Shown one piece after another: positions 27,607-36,132 of a DNA stretch of 53,495 bases. The position numbers were made by a program, and so were the translations under genes. Location of the stretch: NCBI RefSeq assembly GCF_024756235.1, contig NZ_JANUGY010000019.1, forward strand, positions 1 through 53,495, given 5' to 3'. Under the pieces are notes generated by a model, which saw nothing but the letters and a program-made list of their open reading frames with translations, was not told the DNA's origin and searched no databases. Within the stretch, counting starts at the first letter, position 1. The number at the start of each line of letters is the position of its first letter. The stretch is from Massilia kyonggiensis (GTDB lineage: Bacteria > Pseudomonadota > Gammaproteobacteria > Burkholderiales > Burkholderiaceae_D).

Positions 27607-30315
27607 ATGCGCCGACTCGCCCTGATCCTGACCCTCACCGCCAGCCTCGTTCACGCCCAGCCGTTCGGGTTGAATGACACCGTCGTCGTCCACGCCGGCC
27701 CGCCCACGATGCGGCTCGCGGCCGGCATGCTGGCGCGCGACCTCGAACGCGTGAGCGGCACGGCGCCCGTCCTGGCGACGCGATTGCAGGATTGCCCGCG
27801 CCGCTGCATCGTCGTGGGCACCGTGGATTCGGCTCTCGTGCAGGACGCCGCGCGGGCGCTGGGCGCGGACCTGAAGCCGCTGGCCGGCCAGACCGAGCGC
27901 TACCTGCGCGTGGCGGGCAAGGCGGATGGCCGCGCGCTGCTGCTCGTGGCCGGATCGGACCGGCGCGGCGCCGTGTACGGCGTCGTCGACATGTCGCGCG
28001 AACTGGGCGTCTCGGCCTGGGAATGGTGGGCCGACGTCGCGCCGGCGCACCTGGACCGCCCGGCCGTCGACGGCGCCCTGCGCGTATCGAATGCGCCGGC
28101 GGTGGCGTACCGCGGCATCTTCATCAACGACGAGGACTGGGGGCTGCAGCCGTGGGCGGCCAACACGTTCGACCCGGCCCACGACATCGGTCCGGCGACG
28201 TACGCGCGCGTATTCGAGCTGCTGTGGCGCCTGAAGGCCAACCTCGTGTGGCCCGCGATGCACGAATCGACGCGGCCGTTCTACGAGGTCGCGGGCAATG
28301 CGCAGGCGGCCGACGATTACGCGATCATCGTCGGCACGTCGCATGCGGAGCCGATGATGCGCAATAACGTCGGCGAATGGAAAAGCGGTCCGTTCGACTG
28401 GTTCCGGAACCGCGACCGCCTCGTCGATTACTGGCGAACCCGCGTCGAGGAAGTCAAGCGCACGGAGACGATCACGTCGCTGGGCCTGCGCGGCGTACAC
28501 GATTCCGCGATGGAGGGTGCGGCGAGCCCGGAACAGGCGCGCGACACGTTGCAGGCCGTGTTCAAGGTCCAGCGGGACATGCTGGCGCAAGCGCAGGGCA
28601 AGCCGCCGGCGCGCATCCCGCAAGCCTTCACGATGTACAAGGAAGTACTCGATTACTGGAACCTCGGCCTCGCCGTGCCGGACGACGTGACGCTCGTGTG
28701 GCCGGACGATAACTATGGCTACCTCGCGCAACTGGGCACGGAGAAGGAACGCCGCCGCGCGGGCGGGCAGGGCATCTATTACCACGTGTCGTACTGGGGG
28801 CGTCCGCACGACTACCTGTGGCTGGCCACGACGCCCCCGTCCCTGATCCGCGACCAGCTCGAACGCGCGTGGGCGACGGGCGCGCGCCGCCTGTGGGTGC
28901 TGAACGTGGGCGACATCAAGCCCGCCGAATACCTGACCCAGTACTTCCTCGACGCGGCGTTCGATGCGGACGTATTGCAGCAGGACCCCGCGCGCCACTT
29001 GCAGGACTGGGCCGCCGCGCAGTTCGGCCGCGCTCACGCCGCCGAAACGGCGGCCATCCTGCGCGAGTACTACCGTCTCGCGTGGGAACGCCGTCCCGAA
29101 TTCATGGGCTGGAGCCAGACGGAGCCCACGCGCCCCGTGCGCACGACGGCCTATGTCCGCACGGGCGGCGACGAAGCGGAACGCCGCCTTGCGGACTACC
29201 GCGCGCTGACGGCGCGGGCCGAAGCGCTGGCCGCACGCATCCCGGCGCCGCTGCGCGACGCGTATTTCGAACTGGTGCTGTACCCGGTGCGGTCGAGCGC
29301 CAACCTGAATACGCGCATATTGAAACTGGATCTCGCGGCGGAATACGCGCGCCAGCAGCGGCCGTCCAGCAACCTGTACGCACGCCAGGCGCAAGCTGCG
29401 CACGCGGCGCTCGTCGCCGACGCAACCGCGTACAACGGCCTTGCGGGCGGCAAGTGGCGCGGCATCATGGACATCGCGCCGCGCCGCCTGCCCGTGTTCG
29501 CGGAGCCCGAGTATCCCGTGTGGAGCGTTTCAAGCCGGCGCGGCTGCGGCATCGTCTACCCCGCACCGTTCTCAGTCGACGGCGACCGGCTCGTGCTGCG
29601 CCGGGGGCAACCCGCCACGCGCACGGTGACGCTGGTGAGCTACGGCGGACAGGACGCGCGCTGGTCCATGCGGGCCGGGGCACGCGCCGTGCAGGCGGAT
29701 GCAAACGGCGGTATGCTGGACGCGGCGAACGGACACGAACAGCGCATCGCGCTGCGCTACGACGGCGGCGCGGACCCGGCCCTGTCCCTGCAATGCGGGG
29801 AACAGACCGTGAACCTCCGCGTCAAGGAAGGCGGCATCGTCGTGCTGCGCGCCGGCAGCGCCGGTCCAACGCGCGACTGGACACCGCAGCCGGGCTTGGG
29901 CACGTCCGGCAACGCGATGCGCGCACGGCTCGACCTGCCGTCGCGCGCGGCCTCCGATCTCGCGGCCAGCGCGCCGCTCGTGTATCGCTTCGCGACGGCG
30001 GGTGATGAAGAGATGCAGCTGCGGTTCGTTGCCGTCCCCGAGCATCCGCTGACGGCAGCGAGCCGCGTGCGCTTCGTCGTGAGCCTCGACGGCGGCGCGC
30101 CGGAAACGGTCGACACGACGACTGCGGGGCGCAGCGAGCAATGGAAGGAAGACGTGCTGTCCAACATGGCGGTGCGCACGTGGCGCGTGGGGCGCCTGGC
30201 GCCGGGCATGCATACGCTGGCCGTGCACGCGCTCGATCCCGGCGTCGTGCTTGACCGGATCGACGTCGTGCCGGACGGCGCGCCCGAGTATTACGGCATG
30301 CCGCCGGTGGATTGA
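27607..30315 (+). CDS. GH115 xylan alpha-1,2-glucuronidase
   Basis: 902-residue secreted enzyme with signal peptide MRRLALILTLTASLVHA. GH115 hallmarks are a small N-terminal domain, then the segment YRGIFINDEDWGLQPWA at the start of the catalytic barrel. KANLVWPAMH, the TLVWPDDNYGY segment and YYHVSYWGRPHDYLWL follow, with a C-terminal region having a beta-sandwich-like composition. GH115 enzymes remove (4-O-methyl-)glucuronic acid from xylan, including from internal xylose units. ATG 27607 fits the signal peptide; the ATG at 27499 lies in the operator and is rejected. It pairs with GH2 as a hemicellulose-debranching unit. Confidence 0.88.
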   Translation: MRRLALILTLTASLVHAQPFGLNDTVVVHAGPPTMRLAAGMLARDLERVSGTAPVLATRLQDCPRRCIVVGTVDSALVQDAARALGADLKPLAGQTERYLRVAGKADGRALLLVAGSDRRGAVYGVVDMSRELGVSAWEWWADVAPAHLDRPAVDGALRVSNAPAVAYRGIFINDEDWGLQPWAANTFDPAHDIGPATYARVFELLWRLKANLVWPAMHESTRPFYEVAGNAQAADDYAIIVGTSHAEPMMRNNVGEWKSGPFDWFRNRDRLVDYWRTRVEEVKRTETITSLGLRGVHDSAMEGAASPEQARDTLQAVFKVQRDMLAQAQGKPPARIPQAFTMYKEVLDYWNLGLAVPDDVTLVWPDDNYGYLAQLGTEKERRRAGGQGIYYHVSYWGRPHDYLWLATTPPSLIRDQLERAWATGARRLWVLNVGDIKPAEYLTQYFLDAAFDADVLQQDPARHLQDWAAAQFGRAHAAETAAILREYYRLAWERRPEFMGWSQTEPTRPVRTTAYVRTGGDEAERRLADYRALTARAEALAARIPAPLRDAYFELVLYPVRSSANLNTRILKLDLAAEYARQQRPSSNLYARQAQAAHAALVADATAYNGLAGGKWRGIMDIAPRRLPVFAEPEYPVWSVSSRRGCGIVYPAPFSVDGDRLVLRRGQPATRTVTLVSYGGQDARWSMRAGARAVQADANGGMLDAANGHEQRIALRYDGGADPALSLQCGEQTVNLRVKEGGIVVLRAGSAGPTRDWTPQPGLGTSGNAMRARLDLPSRAASDLAASAPLVYRFATAGDEEMQLRFVAVPEHPLTAASRVRFVVSLDGGAPETVDTTTAGRSEQWKEDVLSNMAVRTWRVGRLAPGMHTLAVHALDPGVVLDRIDVVPDGAPEYYGMPPVD

Positions 30316-30440
30316 ATGATGCTTGGAATTTTAGGCAAGACTTTCGGAAAATCGCCTATGGAACCGTACCCGTCCAGCATCTAGAATCATCTTCCTGGGG
30401 TACCTATAGTCGGGCACTCCGCTGGCAGCAAGGAGGAACG
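30316..30440 (+). promoter_or_regulatory. Gap between GH115 and the SDR-like gene
   Basis: 125 bases of lower GC. AGGC and GCCT could pair around 30335-30358, but no U-tract follows. A plausible ribosome-binding site AGGAGGA lies at 30431-30437 just before the next ATG. The following gene probably has its own promoter here, but none is convincing. Confidence 0.3.
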
Positions 30441-31331
30441 ATGTCGCAATCCACGCAACCCGTCTGGTTCATCGCCGACGCCACCACCGGCCTCGCGGCC
30501 GCGCTGGCGGAGGCCGTGCTGGCGTCCGGCCAGAACGCCGTCCTCGCGGCGCGCGCGCCGGCGCAGCTGCAGGCCCTCGTCGACCGCCATCCGGACCGCG
30601 CGCTGGCGCTCGCGCTGGACGTGACGGATGCCGCCAGCGTCGACATGGCCGTCGTTGCCGCCGAGCGGCGCTTCGGGCGCATCGACGTGCTGGCGACGAG
30701 CGCCGCCCAGCGCTATCCGGGCGCGATCGAGGAAGGCGAGGAGGGCGCCATGCGCGCGCTGTTCGAGGAAAACGTGTTCGGCCCGATCAACCTGGCCCGC
30801 CGCGTGCTGCCCGGCATGCGCGCGCGCCGCGCCGGCCACATCGTGATGCTGGCGCGCGCCTCCGTGCAGGCGCCCGCGTTCGAAGGCTTCAGCCATGCCG
30901 CGCGCTCCGCGCTGGAAGCGCTGGCCGAAGCGCTGTTCTATGAAGTGGAGCCGCTCGGCATCGGCGTCACGCTCGTCGATCCGGGCAGCGGCGACGACGC
31001 CGACGCGACCGTCCCACGCTCGGCCGGCATCGCCGACTATGATGGCATGATGAGCCGCGCGGCACTCGGCCGGGGCGCCGCCCAGGTCGACGCCGCGCGC
31101 GGTGCGCAGGCCATCATGCAGGCCGTCGCCGCGGGGCGCGGTCCGCTGCGCCTCGTGCTGGGACGGGCCGCGCTGCAGCGCGCCTACGACCGCCTGCGCG
31201 TGCTGAAGGTGGGGTTCGATGCGTGGGCGGACCTGGCCGCCTCCGCCGACGTACCGGCACCGGTCCGTCCGTCGCATCCGGTACCGCCGGCCGGCGGACG
31301 CCCGCGCCGCGCCGTGCGCTCACGCGCCTGA
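30441..31331 (+). CDS. Degenerate short-chain dehydrogenase/reductase-like protein
   Basis: 296-residue Rossmann-fold protein resembling classical SDRs (FGRIDVLATSA; GMRARRAGHIVMLARAS; LGIGVTLVDPGS) but with altered active site. The glycine-rich TGxxxGIG motif reads ADATTGLA. The YxxxK catalytic pair appears as S and R (FSHAARSALEAL aligned to YCASKFALEGL). It may therefore be non-catalytic or use another chemistry. The C-terminal 30 residues are Pro/Arg-rich. A strong AGGAGGA sits four bases before the start. It is convergent with the EAL gene, overlapping by 12 bases. Confidence 0.8.
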   Translation: MSQSTQPVWFIADATTGLAAALAEAVLASGQNAVLAARAPAQLQALVDRHPDRALALALDVTDAASVDMAVVAAERRFGRIDVLATSAAQRYPGAIEEGEEGAMRALFEENVFGPINLARRVLPGMRARRAGHIVMLARASVQAPAFEGFSHAARSALEALAEALFYEVEPLGIGVTLVDPGSGDDADATVPRSAGIADYDGMMSRAALGRGAAQVDAARGAQAIMQAVAAGRGPLRLVLGRAALQRAYDRLRVLKVGFDAWADLAASADVPAPVRPSHPVPPAGGRPRRAVRSRA

Positions 31332-33881
31332 CGTGACCGCCCGGCCCAGCAGGGCCGGCACGGCGGCGGCCTCCATCGGCCGCGCGAACAGGAAGCCCTG
31401 GTATTCGTCGCAGCCGAGCGCGCGCAGCAGCGCCAGCTGCTCCTCGGTCTCCACCCCTTCGGCCACGATGCGCATCGAGAGGCCGTGCCCCAGCGCGACG
31501 ACGGAGCGCACGATGGCCGCGCTGTCGGCGTCGCGTCCCAGGTCGCGCACGAACGCCCGGTCGACCTTGAGGCGCTGCACGGGGAAGCGCTTCAGGTAGG
31601 CCAGGCTCGAATAGCCGGTGCCGAAATCGTCGATCGACAGTTCGACGCCGAGGTCGCGGATGCCGCCCAGCAGGCGCTCGACGACGTCCACGCGGCTCAT
31701 CGCGATGCTTTCCGTGATCTCCAGTTCGAGCGCATGCGGCGCCAGCCCCGCGTCGGCCAGCGCGTCGGCGATCGTGTTCAGCAGGTCCTTCTGGTAGAAC
31801 TGGCGGATCGACAGGTTGACGGCGATGCGGGTCGCGATGCCGTGCTCGCGCGCCCAGCGGCTCGCCTGCGCGCACGCGGTGCGCAGCACCCATGTCCCGA
31901 TCGGCACGATCAGGCCCGTCTGCTCGGCGATGGGGATGAAACGTGCCGGCGACACGGGCCCCAGCACGGGGCTGTTCCAGCGCAGCAGGACCTCGAAGCC
32001 GGTCACCCGTCCCGTCGCGATGTCGATCTTCGGCTGGTAGTGCGGCACCAGCTCGTTGCGTTCCAGCGCATGGCGCAACTGTTCCTCGATCGTCAGCCGC
32101 TCGTCCAGCTGGATGTGGGTGGACTCGGAGTGGAAATGCACCGGCTCGCCCGCCTCGCTGCGCGCCCGGTGCTTCGCGATGTCGGCCAGGCGCATCAATT
32201 CGTTGGCGGACGCGGCATCCTGCGGATACGTCGCGATGCCGATCACGGGCGCCAGGTGGAATTCGCGCCCGCCCACGCGGACGGGTTCCGACAGTCGCGC
32301 GTGCAGTTCGAGCGCGATGGCGTCCACGGGGCGGTGCGCCGGTCCTGCCGGCAGCTGCATCATGATGGCGAATTCGTTGGCTTTGACGCGCGCCACGCAG
32401 CGCGCGGCCGGGGCGAGCGCGCCGAGGCGCGCGGCGACCTGGCGCACGGCGTCGTCGCCCGCCTCGATGCCGAGCAGGTCGGCCACTTCCTGCTGGCGCT
32501 CCAGCGCGATCAGGAGGAGCACGACCTGTTCGCCCTGCAGTGCGTCCGTCAGCACGCGGCGCAGGCAGTTCAGGTTCGGCAGGCCGGTCAGCGGGTCGTG
32601 GTCGGCCAGCCAGGCCAGGCGCAGCTCGACCTGCTTGCGGTCCGTGATGTCGGTGAGGCTGTTGACGATCTGGACGGCGTCGCCGTCGCTCCTGAGCTGC
32701 GCGGCGAGGTGGATCGCGGTGCGCGTGGCGCCGCTGCCGTCGCGGATCTCCGCTTCCAGCGCATGGACGCCGTCACCCGCGCCGTCGGCCGTGGTATCCG
32801 CATACAGCCGGGCGCGCGCATCGGCGCCGGTCGGGTCGAGCACGTCCGCATCGAGGCGTCCCGTCACCGCATCCTCGTCGCGGCCGGTGAACTGCAGGAA
32901 GGCGCGGTTGAACAGGACGATGCGCCGCTTCGCGTCGAGCACCCACAGCGGCGTGGCCAGCGAGTCGAGGATGGCGTTAAGGTAGCGCGCACCGTCCGCG
33001 AGCCGGCGTTCGCTGGCCAGCAGGCGGGCGATCAGCGCCGCCTTGCGTGCCGTCTCGCGGCTCATGCGCCACGCCAGCACGGCCAGTGTGGCGGACAGCA
33101 GCGCCCACGCCAGCACGGCGATCCACAGCCAGCCGCGCCACACGGCCAGCGTGTCGGACAGGTCGCGCCCCGCGACGATCAGCAGGGGATACCCGGCGAC
33201 GGCGCTGTAGCCGTACAGGCGGCGCACGCCGTCGATGGGGCTCGTCGCTTCGAATGCGCCGACCGGCGCGCGCGGCAGGTGCGTCTGGAACAGCGGCGTG
33301 TGGATGAAGGAGTGGCCGATGGCCCGGGGGAGCGTCGGGCTGCGCACGAGCATGGTGCCGTCGCGCTGGTGCAGCGTGACGGAGCCGCCGTGGCCCAGGT
33401 CGGCGGAATCGAAGATGCGCTGGAACCAGGTGGCGTCCGTCTCGATGACGGCGGGGCCGCCGGGCAGTACCCGGGCCAGGGTGATCGTGGCGGGCCCGCC
33501 GTCCGGCGGCACGGCGATGCCGATCCGCGGCGCGCCGGACGGCAGCGGGCGGCGCGGCGCGTCCGGGCCGAGCCGCCGGACCCGCGCGGGGATCGCTTCG
33601 AGCGCGCCGCCGGGCAGGACGGCCATGTCCGTGCCGTCCGCCGGCGCGCGCTCGGCGGCGCGCGCGAGGGCCAGGTCCAGCGCGAGGGCGGCGTAATGGG
33701 TCTGGGCGGCGAAGGCTTCCGCCAGGTTGCGCAGGTTCGTCTGTTCGCGTTCGATGGTGTCGTGGTAGCTCGACACCAGCAGGCCGGCGAGCGTCACCGT
33801 GATCGCGACGATCAGCATGGCAGCCGCGGCGAGCGGGCGCGTGGCGCGCGGGGTAGGGGTCGGAGTCGGCACGTTCGTCAA
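31320..33881 (-). CDS. Membrane-bound GGDEF/EAL cyclic di-GMP phosphodiesterase
   Basis: About 853 residues. Two membrane helices (about 20-40 and 255-280) flank a periplasmic Cache-like sensor. A PAS domain (ILDSLATPLWVLDAKRRIVLFN), a GGDEF domain and a C-terminal EAL domain follow. The GGDEF loop is degenerate (VKANEF), so cyclase activity is unlikely. The EAL domain keeps FEVLLRW, ELEITES, DDFGTGYSSL, KVDRAFV, EGVE and YQGFLFARP, so hydrolysis of cyclic di-GMP is expected. The start is uncertain: ATG 33950 would read 38 bases into the histidine kinase gene, so TTG 33881 or GTG 33872 is preferred. It is third in an apparent operon with the two-component genes. Confidence 0.88.
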   Translation of the reverse strand: MTNVPTPTPTPRATRPLAAAAMLIVAITVTLAGLLVSSYHDTIEREQTNLRNLAEAFAAQTHYAALALDLALARAAERAPADGTDMAVLPGGALEAIPARVRRLGPDAPRRPLPSGAPRIGIAVPPDGGPATITLARVLPGGPAVIETDATWFQRIFDSADLGHGGSVTLHQRDGTMLVRSPTLPRAIGHSFIHTPLFQTHLPRAPVGAFEATSPIDGVRRLYGYSAVAGYPLLIVAGRDLSDTLAVWRGWLWIAVLAWALLSATLAVLAWRMSRETARKAALIARLLASERRLADGARYLNAILDSLATPLWVLDAKRRIVLFNRAFLQFTGRDEDAVTGRLDADVLDPTGADARARLYADTTADGAGDGVHALEAEIRDGSGATRTAIHLAAQLRSDGDAVQIVNSLTDITDRKQVELRLAWLADHDPLTGLPNLNCLRRVLTDALQGEQVVLLLIALERQQEVADLLGIEAGDDAVRQVAARLGALAPAARCVARVKANEFAIMMQLPAGPAHRPVDAIALELHARLSEPVRVGGREFHLAPVIGIATYPQDAASANELMRLADIAKHRARSEAGEPVHFHSESTHIQLDERLTIEEQLRHALERNELVPHYQPKIDIATGRVTGFEVLLRWNSPVLGPVSPARFIPIAEQTGLIVPIGTWVLRTACAQASRWAREHGIATRIAVNLSIRQFYQKDLLNTIADALADAGLAPHALELEITESIAMSRVDVVERLLGGIRDLGVELSIDDFGTGYSSLAYLKRFPVQRLKVDRAFVRDLGRDADSAAIVRSVVALGHGLSMRIVAEGVETEEQLALLRALGCDEYQGFLFARPMEAAAVPALLGRAVTSGA

Positions 33882-33912
33882 TACATTGATGTCGAGCCCG
33901 AGTATAAACCGA

Positions 33913-35361
33913 TCAGCGCCTCGGTAGCCGGATCGCCACGCGCAGGCCATGCGGGGCCGCGTCCTGCAGGTCCACGGTGCCGCCGTGCTGCGCGACGATG
34001 TCGCGCACGATCGCCAGCCCGAGCCCGCAGCCTTCGCCCTGGTCCGTGGCGCGCACGAACCGTTCGAACACGCGGGCGCGGTCCGCCTCCGGGATGCCCG
34101 GGCCGTTGTCGGTGACGGTCACAAGGACATGGTCGCCATCCGGCGCGACCCGGACCGTGATCTCGCCGCCGCGGCCCGTGTACTTGATCGCGTTGTCGAT
34201 CACGTTCGTCAGCGCTTCGCGCAGCAGCAGCGCGTTGGCCTCGATGCGCAGCAGCCGGCCGTCCGCGGGCGGCGCGGCGTCGTCCATGCCGAGGTCGATC
34301 TGCGCACGCAGCGCGCGCGGCACGTATTCGGCGACGATGTCCTGGACGAATGCGGGCATGTCCAGCGGGGCCTTGTCGGACGCCGCCGCGGCCTCGGGGT
34401 CGGCCCGCGCCAGCATCAGCAACTGGTTGATCAGGTGGGCGCCCCGCGTCGCGCTCTGGTCGACCAGTTTCAGGCGGGCGATGAGGGCCGGGTCATCGGT
34501 CGCCGCTATCGCCAGCGCCGTCTGGCTCTTCAGGCCCGCCAGCGGCGTGCGCAACTGGTGGGCCGCGTCGGCGATGAAGCGCTTCTGCGCATTCACGTTC
34601 TGGCGCACCGACGCGAGCAGGGCGTTCAGCGCGCCCACGAGCGAGCGGACTTCCTGCGGCGCCGATTCGATCTGCAGCGGCGCCAGGTCGAGCGGCGAGC
34701 GGCCCTCGACCTCCTTGCGCAGCCGCAGCAGCGGCGCGAGGCCGGCGCCGGTGCCGATCCAGACGATCAGCGTCAGCATCGGAATCAGCGCGGACAACGG
34801 GAGGAGGGTGTCCATCAGGATCATTTTGAAAATGTCCTCGCGGTGCGCCATGTTGCGCGCCACCTGCACCAGCATCCATTGTTCCTTGCCTTCCGGCGCG
34901 GCGTAGGGCAGATACAGCGCCGCGATCCTCACCTTCATCGTCTCCCGGGGGCCGGGCCGGCCGGCGGACTGGATCTCGCCGTCGTAGAAATACGGGTCGT
35001 TCAGGCGCGGCCGCATGGACGGGGGCGGCATCGGGATGCTGTTGTTGCCGAGGATGAATTCGCCGGGCGGCGTGCTGACCATGTAGAACAGGCGGTCGTT
35101 GGGGTCCGTCTCGAGCACTTCCTGCGCGGCGCGCGGGAAATCGATCAGCAGGCCGTTGCCGATGGGCTTGACGCGCCGCGCGAGCGCCCGGGTGGCCTGG
35201 GACAGGGTCGCATCGGCCGCCTGGTTGACGTAGCGGACGGCCAGCCGGTACGTGGCGAAACCGCCCGCGACCCACAATACGAGCTGGGGCAGCAGCACCC
35301 AGATGACGAGCTGGCGGCGCAGCGAGAGTGTGCGTGGTCCCCGTTCAGGCCGGTCGTCCAT
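33913..35361 (-). CDS. Sensor histidine kinase (TctE/QseC type)
   Basis: 482-residue inner-membrane kinase. Two helices (about 17-38 and 188-208) bracket a periplasmic 2CSK-type sensor of about 150 residues. The H-box is AAHQLRTPLAG, the N-box NVIDNAIKYTG, and the ATP lid has DNGPGIP and GCGLGLAIV. It overlaps the response regulator gene by 17 bases. It resembles kinases that control carboxylate or glucose uptake. Together with the neighbouring GtsA-like protein the pattern recalls GltR/GtrS control of glucose transport in pseudomonads, which is inference. Confidence 0.92.
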   Translation of the reverse strand: MDDRPERGPRTLSLRRQLVIWVLLPQLVLWVAGGFATYRLAVRYVNQAADATLSQATRALARRVKPIGNGLLIDFPRAAQEVLETDPNDRLFYMVSTPPGEFILGNNSIPMPPPSMRPRLNDPYFYDGEIQSAGRPGPRETMKVRIAALYLPYAAPEGKEQWMLVQVARNMAHREDIFKMILMDTLLPLSALIPMLTLIVWIGTGAGLAPLLRLRKEVEGRSPLDLAPLQIESAPQEVRSLVGALNALLASVRQNVNAQKRFIADAAHQLRTPLAGLKSQTALAIAATDDPALIARLKLVDQSATRGAHLINQLLMLARADPEAAAASDKAPLDMPAFVQDIVAEYVPRALRAQIDLGMDDAAPPADGRLLRIEANALLLREALTNVIDNAIKYTGRGGEITVRVAPDGDHVLVTVTDNGPGIPEADRARVFERFVRATDQGEGCGLGLAIVRDIVAQHGGTVDLQDAAPHGLRVAIRLPRR

Positions 35362-36040
35362 CGGCGCGCTCGACGGCCAGCAGGTAGCCGAGACCGCGGA
35401 CGGTCCGGATCTCGAGGCCCGAACCCTCCAGCTTGCGGCGCAGGCGGTGGATGTGAACTTCCGCCGTGTTGCCCGCGCCGACTTCGGTGCCGTCGCCGGC
35501 CCAGGCGGTGGCGATCTGTTCCTTCGTCACGACCTTGTCCGCATGGACCAGCAGCAGTTCCAGCAGGGTCGCTTCGCGCGGGCTGAGCTCGACCGGTTCG
35601 CCGTGGATGACGGCGCGCCGTGCCGCCCGGTCGAAATGCAGGCCGGACAGGGCGACGTCGCCCGGCGCGGCCGCCGACGTCCGCGCGCGCCGCAGGATCG
35701 CGCGCAGGCGCGCTTCCAGTTCCGGGAACTCGAACGGTTTCGTCATGTAGTCGTCCGCGCCCGCGTTCAGGCCGGCCACGCGGCTGTCGAGCCGGTCGAG
35801 GGCCGTGAGGACCAGCACCGGCAGGTCGGGCCGCGTCGCGCGCAGGTTCTTCAGCACCGTGAGGCCGTCGACCATCGGCAGGCCGAGGTCGATGATGGCG
35901 ATATCGAAATTCTGCCGGGTGAGCAGGTATTCCGCCACCGGGCCGTTCGGCGCATGCTCGACCGTGAAGCCCGCGGCATTCAATTGGGCGGTCAATCCGT
36001 TTGCGAGGATGGGGTCGTCTTCGGCGAGTAAAAGTTGCAT
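35345..36040 (-). CDS. OmpR-family response regulator
   Basis: 231 residues: receiver domain (1-120) with acidic pocket EDD (residues 7-9), phosphorylatable aspartate in IIDLGLPMVDG and lysine in MTKPFE. The winged-helix DNA-binding domain (about 135-225) has RLRRKLEGSGLEIRTVRGLGYLL. It is the first gene of the regulatory operon and divergent from the sugar-binding protein gene, a common place for its own target promoter. There is no Shine-Dalgarno sequence before the ATG. An AT-rich palindrome sits there instead. Confidence 0.93.
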   Translation of the reverse strand: MQLLLAEDDPILANGLTAQLNAAGFTVEHAPNGPVAEYLLTRQNFDIAIIDLGLPMVDGLTVLKNLRATRPDLPVLVLTALDRLDSRVAGLNAGADDYMTKPFEFPELEARLRAILRRARTSAAAPGDVALSGLHFDRAARRAVIHGEPVELSPREATLLELLLVHADKVVTKEQIATAWAGDGTEVGAGNTAEVHIHRLRRKLEGSGLEIRTVRGLGYLLAVERADGRPA

Positions 36041-36043
36041 TAC

Positions 36044-36053
36044 TTAATATTAA
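36044..36053. promoter_or_regulatory. AT palindrome at the response-regulator start, possible -10 of a leaderless message
   Basis: TTAATATTAA lies three bases before the response regulator ATG (minus strand). Read on that strand it offers TAATAT as -10, which would place transcription initiation at or next to the ATG, giving a leaderless mRNA. It could also be a regulator half-site for the divergent sugar-binding gene. Confidence 0.35.
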
Positions 36054-36132
36054 CGGATAATTGATTGCGCTGCCATCCGGCCTCGTGCCCGTTCGCTTCC
36101 CTGTGCAGGCGAGTCGCGCTAATATGCACGGC

